Assembly: GCA_035532735.1 (NCBI GenBank)
Contig: DATKQM010000035.1
Span: 1-22,119, forward strand
Source: Chersky-840 sp035532735
Lineage (GTDB): Bacteria; Actinomycetota; Acidimicrobiia; Acidimicrobiales; UBA8190
Direction: 5' to 3'
DNA: 22,119 nt
Below, one piece after another: positions 7,057-15,562 of this stretch. A program made the translations under genes and the position numbers. The notes below the pieces were generated by a model. The model saw nothing but the letters and a program-made list of their open reading frames with translations. It was not told where the DNA came from and did no database searches. Each line of letters starts with the position of its first letter. Within the stretch, counting starts at the first letter, position 1.

Positions 7057-7803
7057 TCAGGTCACCGCGACGAGGAGGACGGGGATCGTGCTCCGGTCAA
7101 GGATCTCGCGGGCCACCGCGCCCCGGCCCGCATCAGCCGTGTGGGGCCACCCCACCGCGAGGAGTTCCGGCTGCAGTGATTCGACGGCGCCGAGTACCTC
7201 CACGGCCGGAACACCGATGCGCAGCTCCAGCCGGGCCTGCGGTGCGCCCAGGATGTGACGGGCGAGGAACTCCCGCGCGTAGGCCTCGGTTTCATGTTGG
7301 ACCTGGTCGGTGAAGCTGGGGACTTCCTCGTCAACGTGCAGCACCACGATCTCGAGTCCGGCGCCGGTCGAGAGTTCGATGGTCCGCGCGAGGGCGCGGG
7401 CTTTGCCGGGAGTGCCCTCCATGGCCACCAGGACCTTGCGCAGTTGCTGGGGTGGGTGGGCACCGGGCGGCACCACGACCACCGGCTTGTCGGTTCGACC
7501 GGCGAGCGTGAGAGCGAGGTGCCCGGCCGGCCGGGGGCCACGGAGGCCGCCACGGGCTCCAAGGACGAGGGCCACGACGTCCTCCCCGGCAACCTCCAGA
7601 GCGAGCTGTTCAATCGGATCGCCGGACAGCGTGCGCAGGGTCGCGCCCGCGGCCTGGGCCGAAGCACCCGCCGTCTCGTCGCCATCCTCGGTGACGTGGA
7701 CGACATCGAGCGTGCCGCCGAGAGCCGAGGCGACCGCCTGGGCCATGGCCAGTACGGGGCGCGAGGCGGCCGAATTGTCGATAGCGGCGATGACTCTTCT
7801 CAT
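7057..7803 (-). CDS. Tandem-domain universal stress protein (UspA family)
   Basis: A 248-residue cytoplasmic protein with two Usp folds. Domain 1 (about 1-113) opens with RRVIAAIDNS, which holds the usual Asp for nucleotide binding, and ends with the glycine-rich GARGGLRG stretch and the strand KPVVVVP. Domain 2 (about 121-248) opens with RKVLVAMEG and ends with the strand IPVLLVAV, but lacks an obvious glycine-rich ATP loop. Such proteins act in dormancy, hypoxia and general stress. ATG 7803 is preceded by GGGAG. The start overlaps the stop of the GH65 gene as ATGA, so the two are translationally coupled. That coupling links the protein to sugar metabolism or storage-carbohydrate use under stress. 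Confidence 0.9.
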   Translation of the reverse strand: MRRVIAAIDNSAASRPVLAMAQAVASALGGTLDVVHVTEDGDETAGASAQAAGATLRTLSGDPIEQLALEVAGEDVVALVLGARGGLRGPRPAGHLALTLAGRTDKPVVVVPPGAHPPQQLRKVLVAMEGTPGKARALARTIELSTGAGLEIVVLHVDEEVPSFTDQVQHETEAYAREFLARHILGAPQARLELRIGVPAVEVLGAVESLQPELLAVGWPHTADAGRGAVAREILDRSTIPVLLVAVT

Positions 7804-10800
7804 GAGAGTGGCTCCCATTGGGGTCCGTGGCGACGAAACGTCAGCGTGCCGGGTCCGGTGGCAAACGGTGTGCCGCCGACGACGACGGAGACACGTCCGT
7901 CGGTCCAGATGGAGAGGCGGGCTCGCTCCTGGCGGATGTGGACCCTGCTGCCGCGGAACCGCACGCGCATCTCGAGGGCCGACCACGACGGTGGCAGCAC
8001 CGGGTCGACGTGGAGCATGCCGGCGCGCGGGCGCAGGCCCGCGAACCCGTAGGCGAGTGCTTGCCACGTGCCGCCCATGGTGGCGAGATGCAGACCCTGG
8101 GCGGTGGAGCCGGTCAGGTCGTCGAGGTCCATGCGCGCGGCGATGTGCAGCGCCTGCAGGGCGCGGTCGAAGTCCCGTGCCCGGGCCAGCACCGAGGCGT
8201 GGATCGCCGGGGACAACGAGCTGCCGTGGGCGGTGCGGGGTTCGTAGAAGCGGAGGTTCGGCTCGAGGCTTCCCGGCGCCACCTCGTCGGGGACGAGGTG
8301 GTGGAGCATGAGGACGTCTGCCTGCTTGATCACCTGTGCGCCTTGGGTACGCTCGGCCCCGAGCAGCAGATCGGCGGCGATCGGACGGCGCGGGGCCACC
8401 TCGGCGATGACCAACGGCTCGAGCCGCCCGAAACCCGCGAACTGCTCGTAGATGCCCGTGTCGGGGTCGTAGCCGTCGACCAGGTCGTCGGCGAGGTCAC
8501 GCCAGCGCTGTTGCTCGCCGGGGTGAACATCGTCCTCCGCACCGTCCGCCTCGACGGCTTCGGCAGCGCGGCGCAGGTTCCACCGGGCCATGACATTGGT
8601 GAAGGCGTTGTCATCGACCGGCTCGTGGTACTCGTCGGGCCCGATGACTCCGTAGATGTGAGCGCCCCCATCCGGTTCGAGGCGGATCCTCGACGCCCAG
8701 TAGCGGGCCGTCTCGACGAGGATCCGACGGCCTGGCCCCCGGGCGAACTCCTCGTCCCCCGTCCAGTCCACGTAGCAGCACGCCGCCCACGGCACCTGGG
8801 CCACGATGTGCTCCTCGAGTTGGCCGGTGCGGATGGGGATGATCTGCCCCGACCGGTCTCGGGCACCCGTCGGCGTGACGTCGCGACCGGTGTGGGCGGA
8901 CTCCCACGGGAATCGGGCCCCGGCGTGGCCCGCGGCGCGCGCCGCCTCGATGGCGGCGGGGAGCCGCCGCAGGCGGTACTCGAGCATGGCCCGGGCCGAT
9001 GCCGGATGCGTGGCGGCCAAGAAGGGGAGGACGAAGGTGTCCGCGTCCCAGAACACATGGCCGCCGTAACCCAGCCCGGTCAAGCCTCGGGCGCCGACGG
9101 CTGCCTCCCCGGAGTCAGCGACCGATGCCATCAGGTGGAAGAGGGCGAAGCGGACGCCCAACTGCAACTCGTCGTCTCCCTCGATGACCACGTCGGCGTC
9201 CTCCCACCGGCGCGCCCACGCCTGGCGGTGCTCGGCGAACAGCCGATCGAAGCCGACGGTGGCGGCCAGGCCGAGGGCATCGACCACGGGCCGCGGGTCG
9301 GGGAGGGTGTCGGTGTCGGCTCCGTAGACGGCCACGCGATCGAGGACCCCGCTGCTGGCTCCTTCCGTCCCGTCTGCCGGGAGTGGCCGTGCGGACCGGG
9401 TCTGGGCGGCCGCCGCCACGATCCCGCCCGTGGAGCCGGCGACCTGGATCCACGTGGCGTCGCCGACGCGGCCGTGATCATGGGTGGGGTCGTCCGCCGG
9501 CGGCTGCAGCGGCGGACCGGAACGGCGGGCCGTCGGATGTCGGGCTCGCAGCAGCACCGTGGTCGGCCGGGCCAGCGATGCGAAGCGCACGCTCTCGACG
9601 GCGCCGCTCCCGCCGGAGCGTTCGTACAGGACCCCCGTCCGCAAATCGAGAACCCGCCGCGACGGCGCTCTGTCGACCATGTCCCCGAGTTCGAACGCAA
9701 CGGGCCCGGTGAGCAGGTGGGTGGCGGGGCCGTCCCCGTCGTAGGTGCCGCCGGCGACCACCCACGGGTGCCGACCCGGATGACTGGCCAGAGGCGCACC
9801 ACTCATGCCGAAGCGACCGTCGGCCAGGGTGAGAAGTGCCTCGTGGACACGCTGGTGCTCGACGTCGAGCCCCTCGACGACGAGGGACCAGCCCGCCTGG
9901 CTGGTGTCCTCGGGAAGGGCCCGCCGGCGCCGCCGGCGCAGCTGGTCAGCCAGCAACTGGCGCAGGCGTGTCGTGCCGCCGGACTGCACCACCATCCCGG
10001 ACCGTGGCGAACCCCGGCTGCCGTTGACCAGCACGACGGTCGCGGCCCGCACGTCAGGGGCGATCACGGGAGCGGGGCGGTGGGGCACCCCCGCCAACCC
10101 GTCCACCACCACCAGGACCGCCTGGGGGTCGACTCCCCGCCGCCACAGCTCTTCGAGCATGCCAAGCGCCACGTCCCCGGCGTCCAGGAGGGCGATCTCT
10201 ACGGTTCTGCCCTCGACCATCACCCGCGGATCGTCGATCCCGGCTTGGCGAGCTGCCGCCGTCGCGAGGTCGGCGAGGTGGGGGACGCCCGGGATGCCGT
10301 GGGCCAGCAGGAGCTGCTTGAGTCTCAACCACGTCGTTCGCAGCGCCGGGTCTTGGACCAGTTCGACGCCGACCTTGGGGGAGCCGCCCGGGCGAGGCAG
10401 TGCCGCGGCTCCCAGCCCCAGCCCGGCCAGCGTCTCGGCCAGGGCCTCGCCGGACCGATCGAGTGCAGCGAGATCCACGTCGCGCGGCGGCTCCCCCAAG
10501 CGGTTCACCCCCGAGTGGTCGACGACGACGGCGCCACCGCCGCCGCTATCAGCGAGGAGGAGGGGGGCGGCGTCGGTGGAGGGCTCTCTCAGGCCCGCGG
10601 CCAGCTCGACGGCGGGGGCAGGAGCGAGTACGCCCACGAGCGCACCGGCCTGACGCAGCGCCGCCAGGGCTTCTGCGGTGCGTGCCGCGATCGTCGCGGT
10701 GCCACTCCACAGCACGACTGCTTCGAAGCGCCGGTCCAATTCGGGAGGCAGCGGAGCGAGGCGTCTCTGGGGAGGGTGCGAGCGACGTTCGCCCTGGCCA

Positions 10801-10820
10801 GCGGGAGCGCGGGTACTCAC
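7800..10820 (-). CDS. GH65-family glycoside phosphorylase/hydrolase with degenerate HAD-like N-terminus
   Basis: A 1006-residue protein. Residues about 35-290 look like a HAD-type phosphatase domain, but the first motif reads VVLWSGTAT where an active enzyme has a DxDGT motif, so the nucleophile Asp is lost. Residues about 310-520 form the GH65 N-terminal beta-sandwich and about 540-920 the (alpha/alpha)6 barrel. Barrel motifs are GHVFWDADTF, GVIGPDEYHE with the expected general-acid Glu at about 730, IKQADVLML, and TAHGSSLS (phosphate-binding region in phosphorylases). The C-terminal 85 residues form a small beta domain. GH65 enzymes act on maltose, trehalose, kojibiose or related alpha-glucosides, usually by phosphorolysis; the exact substrate is not readable here. 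The start is GTG with no strong ribosome site, so the first 30 residues are uncertain. GT4 lies upstream and the stress protein downstream. Confidence 0.9.
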   Translation of the reverse strand: MSTRAPAGQGERRSHPPQRRLAPLPPELDRRFEAVVLWSGTATIAARTAEALAALRQAGALVGVLAPAPAVELAAGLREPSTDAAPLLLADSGGGGAVVVDHSGVNRLGEPPRDVDLAALDRSGEALAETLAGLGLGAAALPRPGGSPKVGVELVQDPALRTTWLRLKQLLLAHGIPGVPHLADLATAAARQAGIDDPRVMVEGRTVEIALLDAGDVALGMLEELWRRGVDPQAVLVVVDGLAGVPHRPAPVIAPDVRAATVVLVNGSRGSPRSGMVVQSGGTTRLRQLLADQLRRRRRRALPEDTSQAGWSLVVEGLDVEHQRVHEALLTLADGRFGMSGAPLASHPGRHPWVVAGGTYDGDGPATHLLTGPVAFELGDMVDRAPSRRVLDLRTGVLYERSGGSGAVESVRFASLARPTTVLLRARHPTARRSGPPLQPPADDPTHDHGRVGDATWIQVAGSTGGIVAAAAQTRSARPLPADGTEGASSGVLDRVAVYGADTDTLPDPRPVVDALGLAATVGFDRLFAEHRQAWARRWEDADVVIEGDDELQLGVRFALFHLMASVADSGEAAVGARGLTGLGYGGHVFWDADTFVLPFLAATHPASARAMLEYRLRRLPAAIEAARAAGHAGARFPWESAHTGRDVTPTGARDRSGQIIPIRTGQLEEHIVAQVPWAACCYVDWTGDEEFARGPGRRILVETARYWASRIRLEPDGGAHIYGVIGPDEYHEPVDDNAFTNVMARWNLRRAAEAVEADGAEDDVHPGEQQRWRDLADDLVDGYDPDTGIYEQFAGFGRLEPLVIAEVAPRRPIAADLLLGAERTQGAQVIKQADVLMLHHLVPDEVAPGSLEPNLRFYEPRTAHGSSLSPAIHASVLARARDFDRALQALHIAARMDLDDLTGSTAQGLHLATMGGTWQALAYGFAGLRPRAGMLHVDPVLPPSWSALEMRVRFRGSRVHIRQERARLSIWTDGRVSVVVGGTPFATGPGTLTFRRHGPQWEPLS

Positions 10821-10979
10821 GTCGCCGGGCTGCCAGCCCGGAGTCGGGCCGCGCCGGCGCCGCCACGTGGAAGCGTCTCGGTGCGCCCGCCGAGCCGGGC
10901 GGGCGCGGGGTGCCTCGGGCTGAGGATCGTGGGCAGTGCCTGGGGTCTCCGGTGCTCGGCGCGACCCATCGAGCGCATC

Positions 10980-12158
10980 TCACACGCCGTGTTTCGGGCC
11001 CGCTGGTTCTCCGGTGAACCTGCCCGCGTCGACCAGCCCACCGGTCTCCAGGACGGACCGGCTCTCGCCGTCGCCGGCGTCCACGAGGTCCGTGTAGAGC
11101 GCCTCGTAGCGGCTGGCCATCACGGCGGCGCTGAATCGTTCTTCGACAAGCGCCCTGCACTGGCGCCGGTCGAGGGTGTCGCTGTGGCCGACGGCGTCGA
11201 CCATGGCATCGACGGACTCCCGCAGAAACCCCGTCGTGCCGTCGGCGACGATCTCGGGAACCGCGCCGGAGGGGCGGGCGATGACCGGCGTGCCGCAGGC
11301 CATCGACTCGACCAGCACGAGGCCGAAGGGCTCGGGCCAGTCGATCGGGAACAAGGTGGCGCGGGCGTGGGCGAGGATGTCCCATTTGACCGCGTGGGGC
11401 GGCTGCTCGTATATCTCCTCGTCGCCGCGAAGCCGTGGGGCCACCACCTCGTCCCAGTAGGCGCGCTCGGCGTCGTCGGCCCGCTTGACCGCCATCTTGA
11501 GCGGTAGCCCGGCCCGCCTGGCCACCTCCACGGCCAGGTGCGTGCCCTTTTCGGGACTCGCCCGGCCGACGTAGGCCAGATAGTCGCGCTTGGCGTGCAC
11601 ATACGGGTAGGCATCGAGGTCGATCCCGTTGTGGATGATGCCCGCGTATCGAACCTCCGGATTGGCCGCCGCCTGGGCCCTGCTGATGGCGACCAGGTTG
11701 ACCTTGTCGTGGACAAGGGCGGCAAAGCGCCGGCCGAGCACCGTCCAGGGACCGTGCAGGGTCTGGACGACCGGGGGCCGCCCGCCGAGCATCGCCCCCA
11801 TCGCCGGGCCGAAGCCGGAGTGGTCGTGGATCACGTCGAAGTCGTCGGCGTGCAGGTAGGCGCTCAGGGTGTGGAAGATCTCGTCGGCGAACGCGCCGGG
11901 GTCAGCGGGGTGCGGCGGTGCCTCGAGAAAGGTAACGAGGCGGGCCGTGGTGAGCGAGCCCCCGACGGCGAACAGCGTGACGTCGTGGCCCCGGGCGGTG
12001 AGCTCCTCGGCGAGCGAGCTCACCACCCGCTCGGTTCCGCCGTACCCGAGAGGTGGCACCGTCAACCACACCGGGGCGATCAGCGCGATCCGCAGGCTCC
12101 TGCTCCGGGCGCCGGTGGGGGCGGCAGCAGGCGCGGCATCGCTCGCGGAGACGGCCAT
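10980..12158 (-). CDS. GT4-family glycosyltransferase
   Basis: A 392-residue GT-B fold retaining glycosyltransferase. The N-terminal Rossmann half has RIALIAPVWLTVPPLGYGGTERVV (its glycine loop binds substrate) and the HDHS segment near 111-114. The C-terminal half has VGRASPEKG (197-205), EQPPHAVKWDIL, and the E-x7-E signature EPFGLVLVE with Glu276 and Glu284, followed by SMACGTPVIA, which contacts the nucleotide-sugar donor. Acceptor and product are unknown; possibilities include an alpha-glucan, trehalose-like disaccharide or cell-surface glycan. ATG 12158 is preferred; a TTG four codons upstream is possible. The gene lies 160 nt upstream of GH65 on the same strand, suggesting one makes and the other breaks a related glucoside. 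Confidence 0.87.
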   Translation of the reverse strand: MAVSASDAAPAAAPTGARSRSLRIALIAPVWLTVPPLGYGGTERVVSSLAEELTARGHDVTLFAVGGSLTTARLVTFLEAPPHPADPGAFADEIFHTLSAYLHADDFDVIHDHSGFGPAMGAMLGGRPPVVQTLHGPWTVLGRRFAALVHDKVNLVAISRAQAAANPEVRYAGIIHNGIDLDAYPYVHAKRDYLAYVGRASPEKGTHLAVEVARRAGLPLKMAVKRADDAERAYWDEVVAPRLRGDEEIYEQPPHAVKWDILAHARATLFPIDWPEPFGLVLVESMACGTPVIARPSGAVPEIVADGTTGFLRESVDAMVDAVGHSDTLDRRQCRALVEERFSAAVMASRYEALYTDLVDAGDGESRSVLETGGLVDAGRFTGEPAGPKHGV

Positions 12159-12170
12159 GGGTCGATGCAA

Positions 12171-12358
12171 CCACGGCTCGACGCACCGAGGGCAGGGCCG
12201 AAGTGCCCTTCGCCACGAGGCGCCTCGAGCCCCCGGTGTCAGGATCGCTCCCAGTGACGTCGTCCTCCTGCTTCGAGCCCTTGTCGTCCCTCGATGACCC
12301 GGAGCCTCGGGTGGAGAGCATCTGGTATTCCGGCAGGGCGCCTACCTGGGCTCGCTCT
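12171..12358. other. Intergenic spacer between RidA and GT4 genes
   Basis: A 188-nt stretch with no coding signal. It would contain the promoter of the GT4-GH65-Usp operon if RidA is not its first gene. No clear hexamers are seen. Confidence 0.4.
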
Positions 12359-12742
12359 TCACCCGGAAGGGGGTCGTCGAGCGAAGGCTTCGACCTGAAG
12401 GAGCATGCCAGGGACGACCAGCTGACAGGCGACCGTCGTTCGGGCCGGGTAGGGCGGTTCGAAGTACTCACGGTAGACGGCGTTGTATGCGTCGACGAGG
12501 CCGGGGCGGGCAAGATAGCCGCTCACCTTGACGACATCGGCGAAGTCGCATCCGGCAACCCGAAGGCACTGGCGGAGGTTGGCGAAGACCTGGTGTGCTT
12601 GTTCTACGAAATCCGGTCCCACGAGGTGGTGCTTTTCGTCGAAGGGCACCTGGCTTGCGATGGCCACCAGGTCACCCGACACCACCACGTTTGAGTAGGG
12701 GAACCCCGAGAGAGGGTCGAGCGAATTGGGATGCTCAATCAT
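12359..12742 (-). CDS. RidA/YjgF/UK114-family protein
   Basis: A 127-residue protein of the RidA fold. RidA proteins hydrolyse reactive enamine/imine intermediates made by PLP enzymes such as threonine dehydratase. The N-terminal FPYSNVVVSGDLVAIASQ matches the family's GPYSQ and strand region. AHQVFANLRQCLRVAGCDFADVVKV is the central helix-strand signature. PPYPARTTVACQLVVPG carries the conserved Arg (residue 101), and VEAFA carries the Glu (118) used in catalysis. The full usual length is present, so it is likely active. It is the most upstream gene of the minus-strand run, 200 nt before GT4, and may have its own promoter in the divergent gap. Confidence 0.92.
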   Translation of the reverse strand: MIEHPNSLDPLSGFPYSNVVVSGDLVAIASQVPFDEKHHLVGPDFVEQAHQVFANLRQCLRVAGCDFADVVKVSGYLARPGLVDAYNAVYREYFEPPYPARTTVACQLVVPGMLLQVEAFARRPPSG

Positions 12743-13123
12743 GACCCTGGTCTACGCCACCCGGGGCATGGACTCAAGCCGACTGCAGTCGAGGGGAGAG
12801 CCCGTCGCGACGGCTGGCACAGTGTCATCTCTTGGCGACCGAGCAGCCAACGAGCGCACCTGGCGGCGGTGTTCGTGAGCTGGTGTCGCCGCCCTCGGTG
12901 TCAACCACTCTCTCAGCCATGGCGAGCCGCGTCCTCCGACCGTGGCGGGGCCGGAAGGCCCGGCGCCGGCCACCGGCGAGACGCCAGGGCACGAGATCTG
13001 ACCGGCGCCGGCCTCCCGGGGCCTTCCGGGGGACTCAGGACCAAATCCCCTATTGGCAGAGCGCTGCCGGGTGGACGCTGAGACAAGACGACCGGGCCAG
13101 GTCGCGGAGTCGGGGAGGTCCAC
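12743..13123. other. Divergent gap between RidA and the receiver-like gene
   Basis: This 381-nt region must hold promoters for both directions. It contains the large imperfect hairpin at 12951-13029 and a GGGGACTCAGGACC stretch near 13029 that weakly recalls DosR-type boxes. No coding region with a credible start is present. Confidence 0.5.
12951..13029. repeat. Two-part inverted repeat upstream of the receiver-like gene
   Basis: Outer arms CCGGAAGGCC (12951-12960) and GGCCTTCCGG (13020-13029) match exactly. Inner arms 12961-12969 and 13002-13010 match over 9 bp. A 9-nt bulge lies on one side and a loop of 32 nt inside. It could fold in the leader RNA of the downstream operon or act as a binding region. 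Confidence 0.6.
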
Positions 13124-13594
13124 ATGGGCTCGGGGCCGGTATCGCAAGGCGCAGCGGGCACGGCGACGGCTCCCCCGGTGGCGGGCCGGGTGGTGTTGCT
13201 CGAGGCGCCGGAGGGCGCCGCCGCCGAGTTCTGGGGAATCCTCGGGGACGGGGGCGCCCAGGTGTCGTGGTGTCCCGGGCCCGAGGGACCATCTCCAGCA
13301 TGGTGCCCGCTCATGGCCGGTCGTCGCTGCTCATTGGTCGAGTCCGCCGACGTCGTGATCTTCGCGCTAGGGCTCGAGACCGCCCCGTGCCGGCAGGTGC
13401 TTGCGGAACTCGAACGCCTACACCCCGAGACGGCGGTGATCGTCCAGGCGTCTGCGCCGGACGCCGCCCGGTGGAGTCCGGTCCTCGACGGGCACACGGT
13501 CCTGCCCGCCCCACTCTCGAGGGACACCCTGCTTCATGAGGTCGCAGCCGCCGCCGCGTTCCGCTCCCGGTCTGCTGCGTCCCACGAGGTGTGA
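13124..13594 (+). CDS. Degenerate response-regulator receiver-like protein
   Basis: A 156-residue protein whose alternating strands and helices resemble a receiver domain: VVLLEAPEG (23-31), ADVVIFALGLE (75-85), TAVIVQAS (103-110) and VLPAPLSRDTLLHEV (126-140). The last resembles the YLxKPF strand and following helix of receivers. The phosphorylation Asp, the acidic pair and the conserved Lys are all missing, so it cannot work by normal phosphotransfer. No DNA-binding domain is attached. ATG 13124 has an excellent GGGGAGGT site. The following acyltransferase gene starts 2 nt after the stop, implying coupled expression. The family assignment is by fold pattern only; it may be a protein-protein adaptor. 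Confidence 0.6.
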   Translation: MGSGPVSQGAAGTATAPPVAGRVVLLEAPEGAAAEFWGILGDGGAQVSWCPGPEGPSPAWCPLMAGRRCSLVESADVVIFALGLETAPCRQVLAELERLHPETAVIVQASAPDAARWSPVLDGHTVLPAPLSRDTLLHEVAAAAAFRSRSAASHEV

Positions 13595-13595
13595 G

Positions 13596-15080
13596 TTGAG
13601 CGAGGGGTCCGAGCCGAAGTTGTCCGGGTCTGTCGAGCAGGTGGCCGGTCTCGACGCCGCCTTTCTCTGTTGCGAGACCCCGGGGATGCACATGCATGTG
13701 TGCGGCTTGCTGGTGCTCGACCCCTCGACGATGGTGGGAGACCCCTACGACCAGATCCGCTCCATGCTGCTCGGGGCCCTCACGAAGCTGCCCTTGATGC
13801 GCAAGCGCCTGGCGAGCGTCCCCCTCGGCGTCAGTCGGCCGTATTGGGTGGACGACATGGACTTCGACATCGACCACCACCTTCACCGCACGCGCCTCGC
13901 TCCCCCCGGCGATGACCGGGCGCTGGCGCGTGTGGCTGGTGACGTGGCCAGCCAGCCGCTACGCCGCGATCGACCACTGTGGGAGGCGTGGTACCTCGAG
14001 GGACTGGCCGGCGGGCGGGTGGCGCTCCTCGCCAAGATGCATCACGCAACGATCGACGGGGTCTCTGGCGTCTCCATGATGGGTCGCCTCTTCGACTTCG
14101 GGACGCCCCAGCCCGGGAACTCCGCGCTGCCCGACCCCTGGCAGCCGCATCGACCACCGAGCTCACTCGCGCTCCTCGGGCGCAGCCTGGTGGTCCGGCT
14201 CAGCACTCCGTACGAGATAGCGCGACTCGTGCCGGCGACCGTACGACGGCTCGCGGCGACCGCCGGGAAGCTCGGAGCACGCCGCGACGGCGCACATGGA
14301 ACTGTCACGCCGTTCACCGCGCCTCGGACCTCCTTCAACGCCACCCTGACGGGGCGCCGGTCGATCGCGTTCGCCGATGTGCCGTTCGCCGACGTCACGA
14401 CGGTGAAAGACGCATTCGACGTGAAGATCAACGACGTGGTTACGGCGGTGGTCGGCGGTGCGCTTCGTCGCTACCTCGCAGACCGTGGTGAGTTGCCCGG
14501 CCGTCCGCTCATCGCGGCGGAGCCCGTATCGGTCCACGGCCAGCCCGGCGTGGCGGCGGGCGTCACGAAGCTGTCGGTGCTCTTCTCGACGCTGGCCACC
14601 GACATCGAGGACCCCGTCGAACGGCTTCGGACAGTCGCCGCCGCGAACCGACGGGCGAAGGAGATCAGCCAGACGATGGGAGCCGACACGTTCGCGCGCT
14701 GGACGGCGGTGGTTCCGCCCAACACCCTGGCACTGGGAGCCCGCCTGTATTCAGGCATGCACTTGGCCGACCGACACGGGGTCGTGTTCAACCTTCTTCT
14801 GTCGAACGTAGCCGGTCCCCCGTTCGAGTTGTACCTGGCCGGTGCGCACGTCATGCGCACCTATGCCCTGGGGCCGATCACCGACGGAGCAGGGCTCAAC
14901 GTGACGGTCATCTCGGTAGGCGATCGAGTGGGTTTCGGGATCGTGGTCTGTTCCGATCTCGTGCCCCAGGAGTGGGCCATTGCTGATGCCATTCCCGACG
15001 CGCTCGGGGAGTTGAAGGCGGCAGCCCGACACATGCGGTCCGGCAGCGGTCCACCAACCCGTCGAACGCGAACTGCTTGA
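13596..15080 (+). CDS. Wax ester synthase/diacylglycerol O-acyltransferase (WS/DGAT)
   Basis: A 494-residue acyltransferase that joins acyl-CoA to fatty alcohols or diacylglycerol to make wax esters or triacylglycerol, acting at the membrane/lipid-droplet surface. The N-terminus has LDAAFLCCETPGMHMHVCGLL, typical of the family. The catalytic HHxxxDG motif is HHATIDG (149-155; second His is the base). KINDVVTAVVGGALRRYL and NLLLSNVAGPPFELY are the conserved C-terminal segments. No upstream ATG fits the alignment well: an in-frame ATG at 13536 would overlap the previous gene by 59 nt. TTG 13596 is 2 nt after that gene's stop and has GAGGTG before it; TTG 13620 is an alternative. It likely functions in carbon storage during growth arrest. 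Confidence 0.9.
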   Translation: MSEGSEPKLSGSVEQVAGLDAAFLCCETPGMHMHVCGLLVLDPSTMVGDPYDQIRSMLLGALTKLPLMRKRLASVPLGVSRPYWVDDMDFDIDHHLHRTRLAPPGDDRALARVAGDVASQPLRRDRPLWEAWYLEGLAGGRVALLAKMHHATIDGVSGVSMMGRLFDFGTPQPGNSALPDPWQPHRPPSSLALLGRSLVVRLSTPYEIARLVPATVRRLAATAGKLGARRDGAHGTVTPFTAPRTSFNATLTGRRSIAFADVPFADVTTVKDAFDVKINDVVTAVVGGALRRYLADRGELPGRPLIAAEPVSVHGQPGVAAGVTKLSVLFSTLATDIEDPVERLRTVAAANRRAKEISQTMGADTFARWTAVVPPNTLALGARLYSGMHLADRHGVVFNLLLSNVAGPPFELYLAGAHVMRTYALGPITDGAGLNVTVISVGDRVGFGIVVCSDLVPQEWAIADAIPDALGELKAAARHMRSGSGPPTRRTRTA

Positions 15081-15255
15081 GGCCCTCTGATTGGCATCAC
15101 CGTTCGGTGTCTCTACCGCCTCGACTCACGGAGCGCCTGCCTATCCGGTCAGATCGCGTGCCCCAATGAGGAGGGTGACAGTCGGGCGATGGTCACGGTG
15201 CCCAGGGCAGGCCCATGGGACGACCACCCGCCGGTCGCAACTTCGTGGAGGTCGT

Positions 15256-15350
15256 CCTTGCACGCCTCAGAAACGGGAGTACGACGACGCGCAGAACCGC
15301 CAGGCCATGGGGGGCGGGGCCTGGCGGTTCCCGCGTCGCTCTGTGCAAGG
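15256..15350. repeat. Nested inverted repeat, MITE-like or terminator
   Basis: Outer arms CCTTGCAC (15256-15263) and GTGCAAGG (15343-15350) are exact. Inside them are CGACGCG (15285-15291) with CGCGTCG (15332-15338), and AACCGCCAGGCC (15295-15306) with GGCCTGGCGGTT (15318-15329), around an 11-nt loop. The inner stem would serve as a terminator for the acyltransferase gene; the outer arms suggest a small non-coding mobile element. Confidence 0.65.
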
Positions 15351-15442
15351 TCAACTTTGGACGCTGCGCAGACTTCCGACTTGTTCACGATGCCGCAACT
15401 CGTCTCTTACCACCATCCTCAATCATGACGAGCATTGCGACC

Positions 15443-15476
15443 TGTCACTGTGTCAATCGCAGCTGCCACTTTGTCA
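15443..15476. repeat. Clustered TGTCA repeats, possible old insertion-sequence end
   Basis: TGTCA occurs at 15443-15447, 15451-15455 and 15472-15476, in a context resembling the repeated ends of IS21-type elements as I remember them. No transposase is nearby. This is weak and may be coincidence. Confidence 0.25.
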
Positions 15477-15562
15477 GTCGCTTGCCTCGAAGTGACTCGG
15501 CGACGTCGACGTACTACTTCAAGGGTTCGGAGCCTTCCCGGTACCGGATGACCATGCCACTG

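Noticed and set aside
7818..11507. A 1229-codon open frame on the plus strand
   Set aside because: It lies antisense to GH65 and GT4, which have clear family motifs. Long antisense frames are expected in high-GC DNA, and its translation is rich in Arg/Gly/Asp with no motif.
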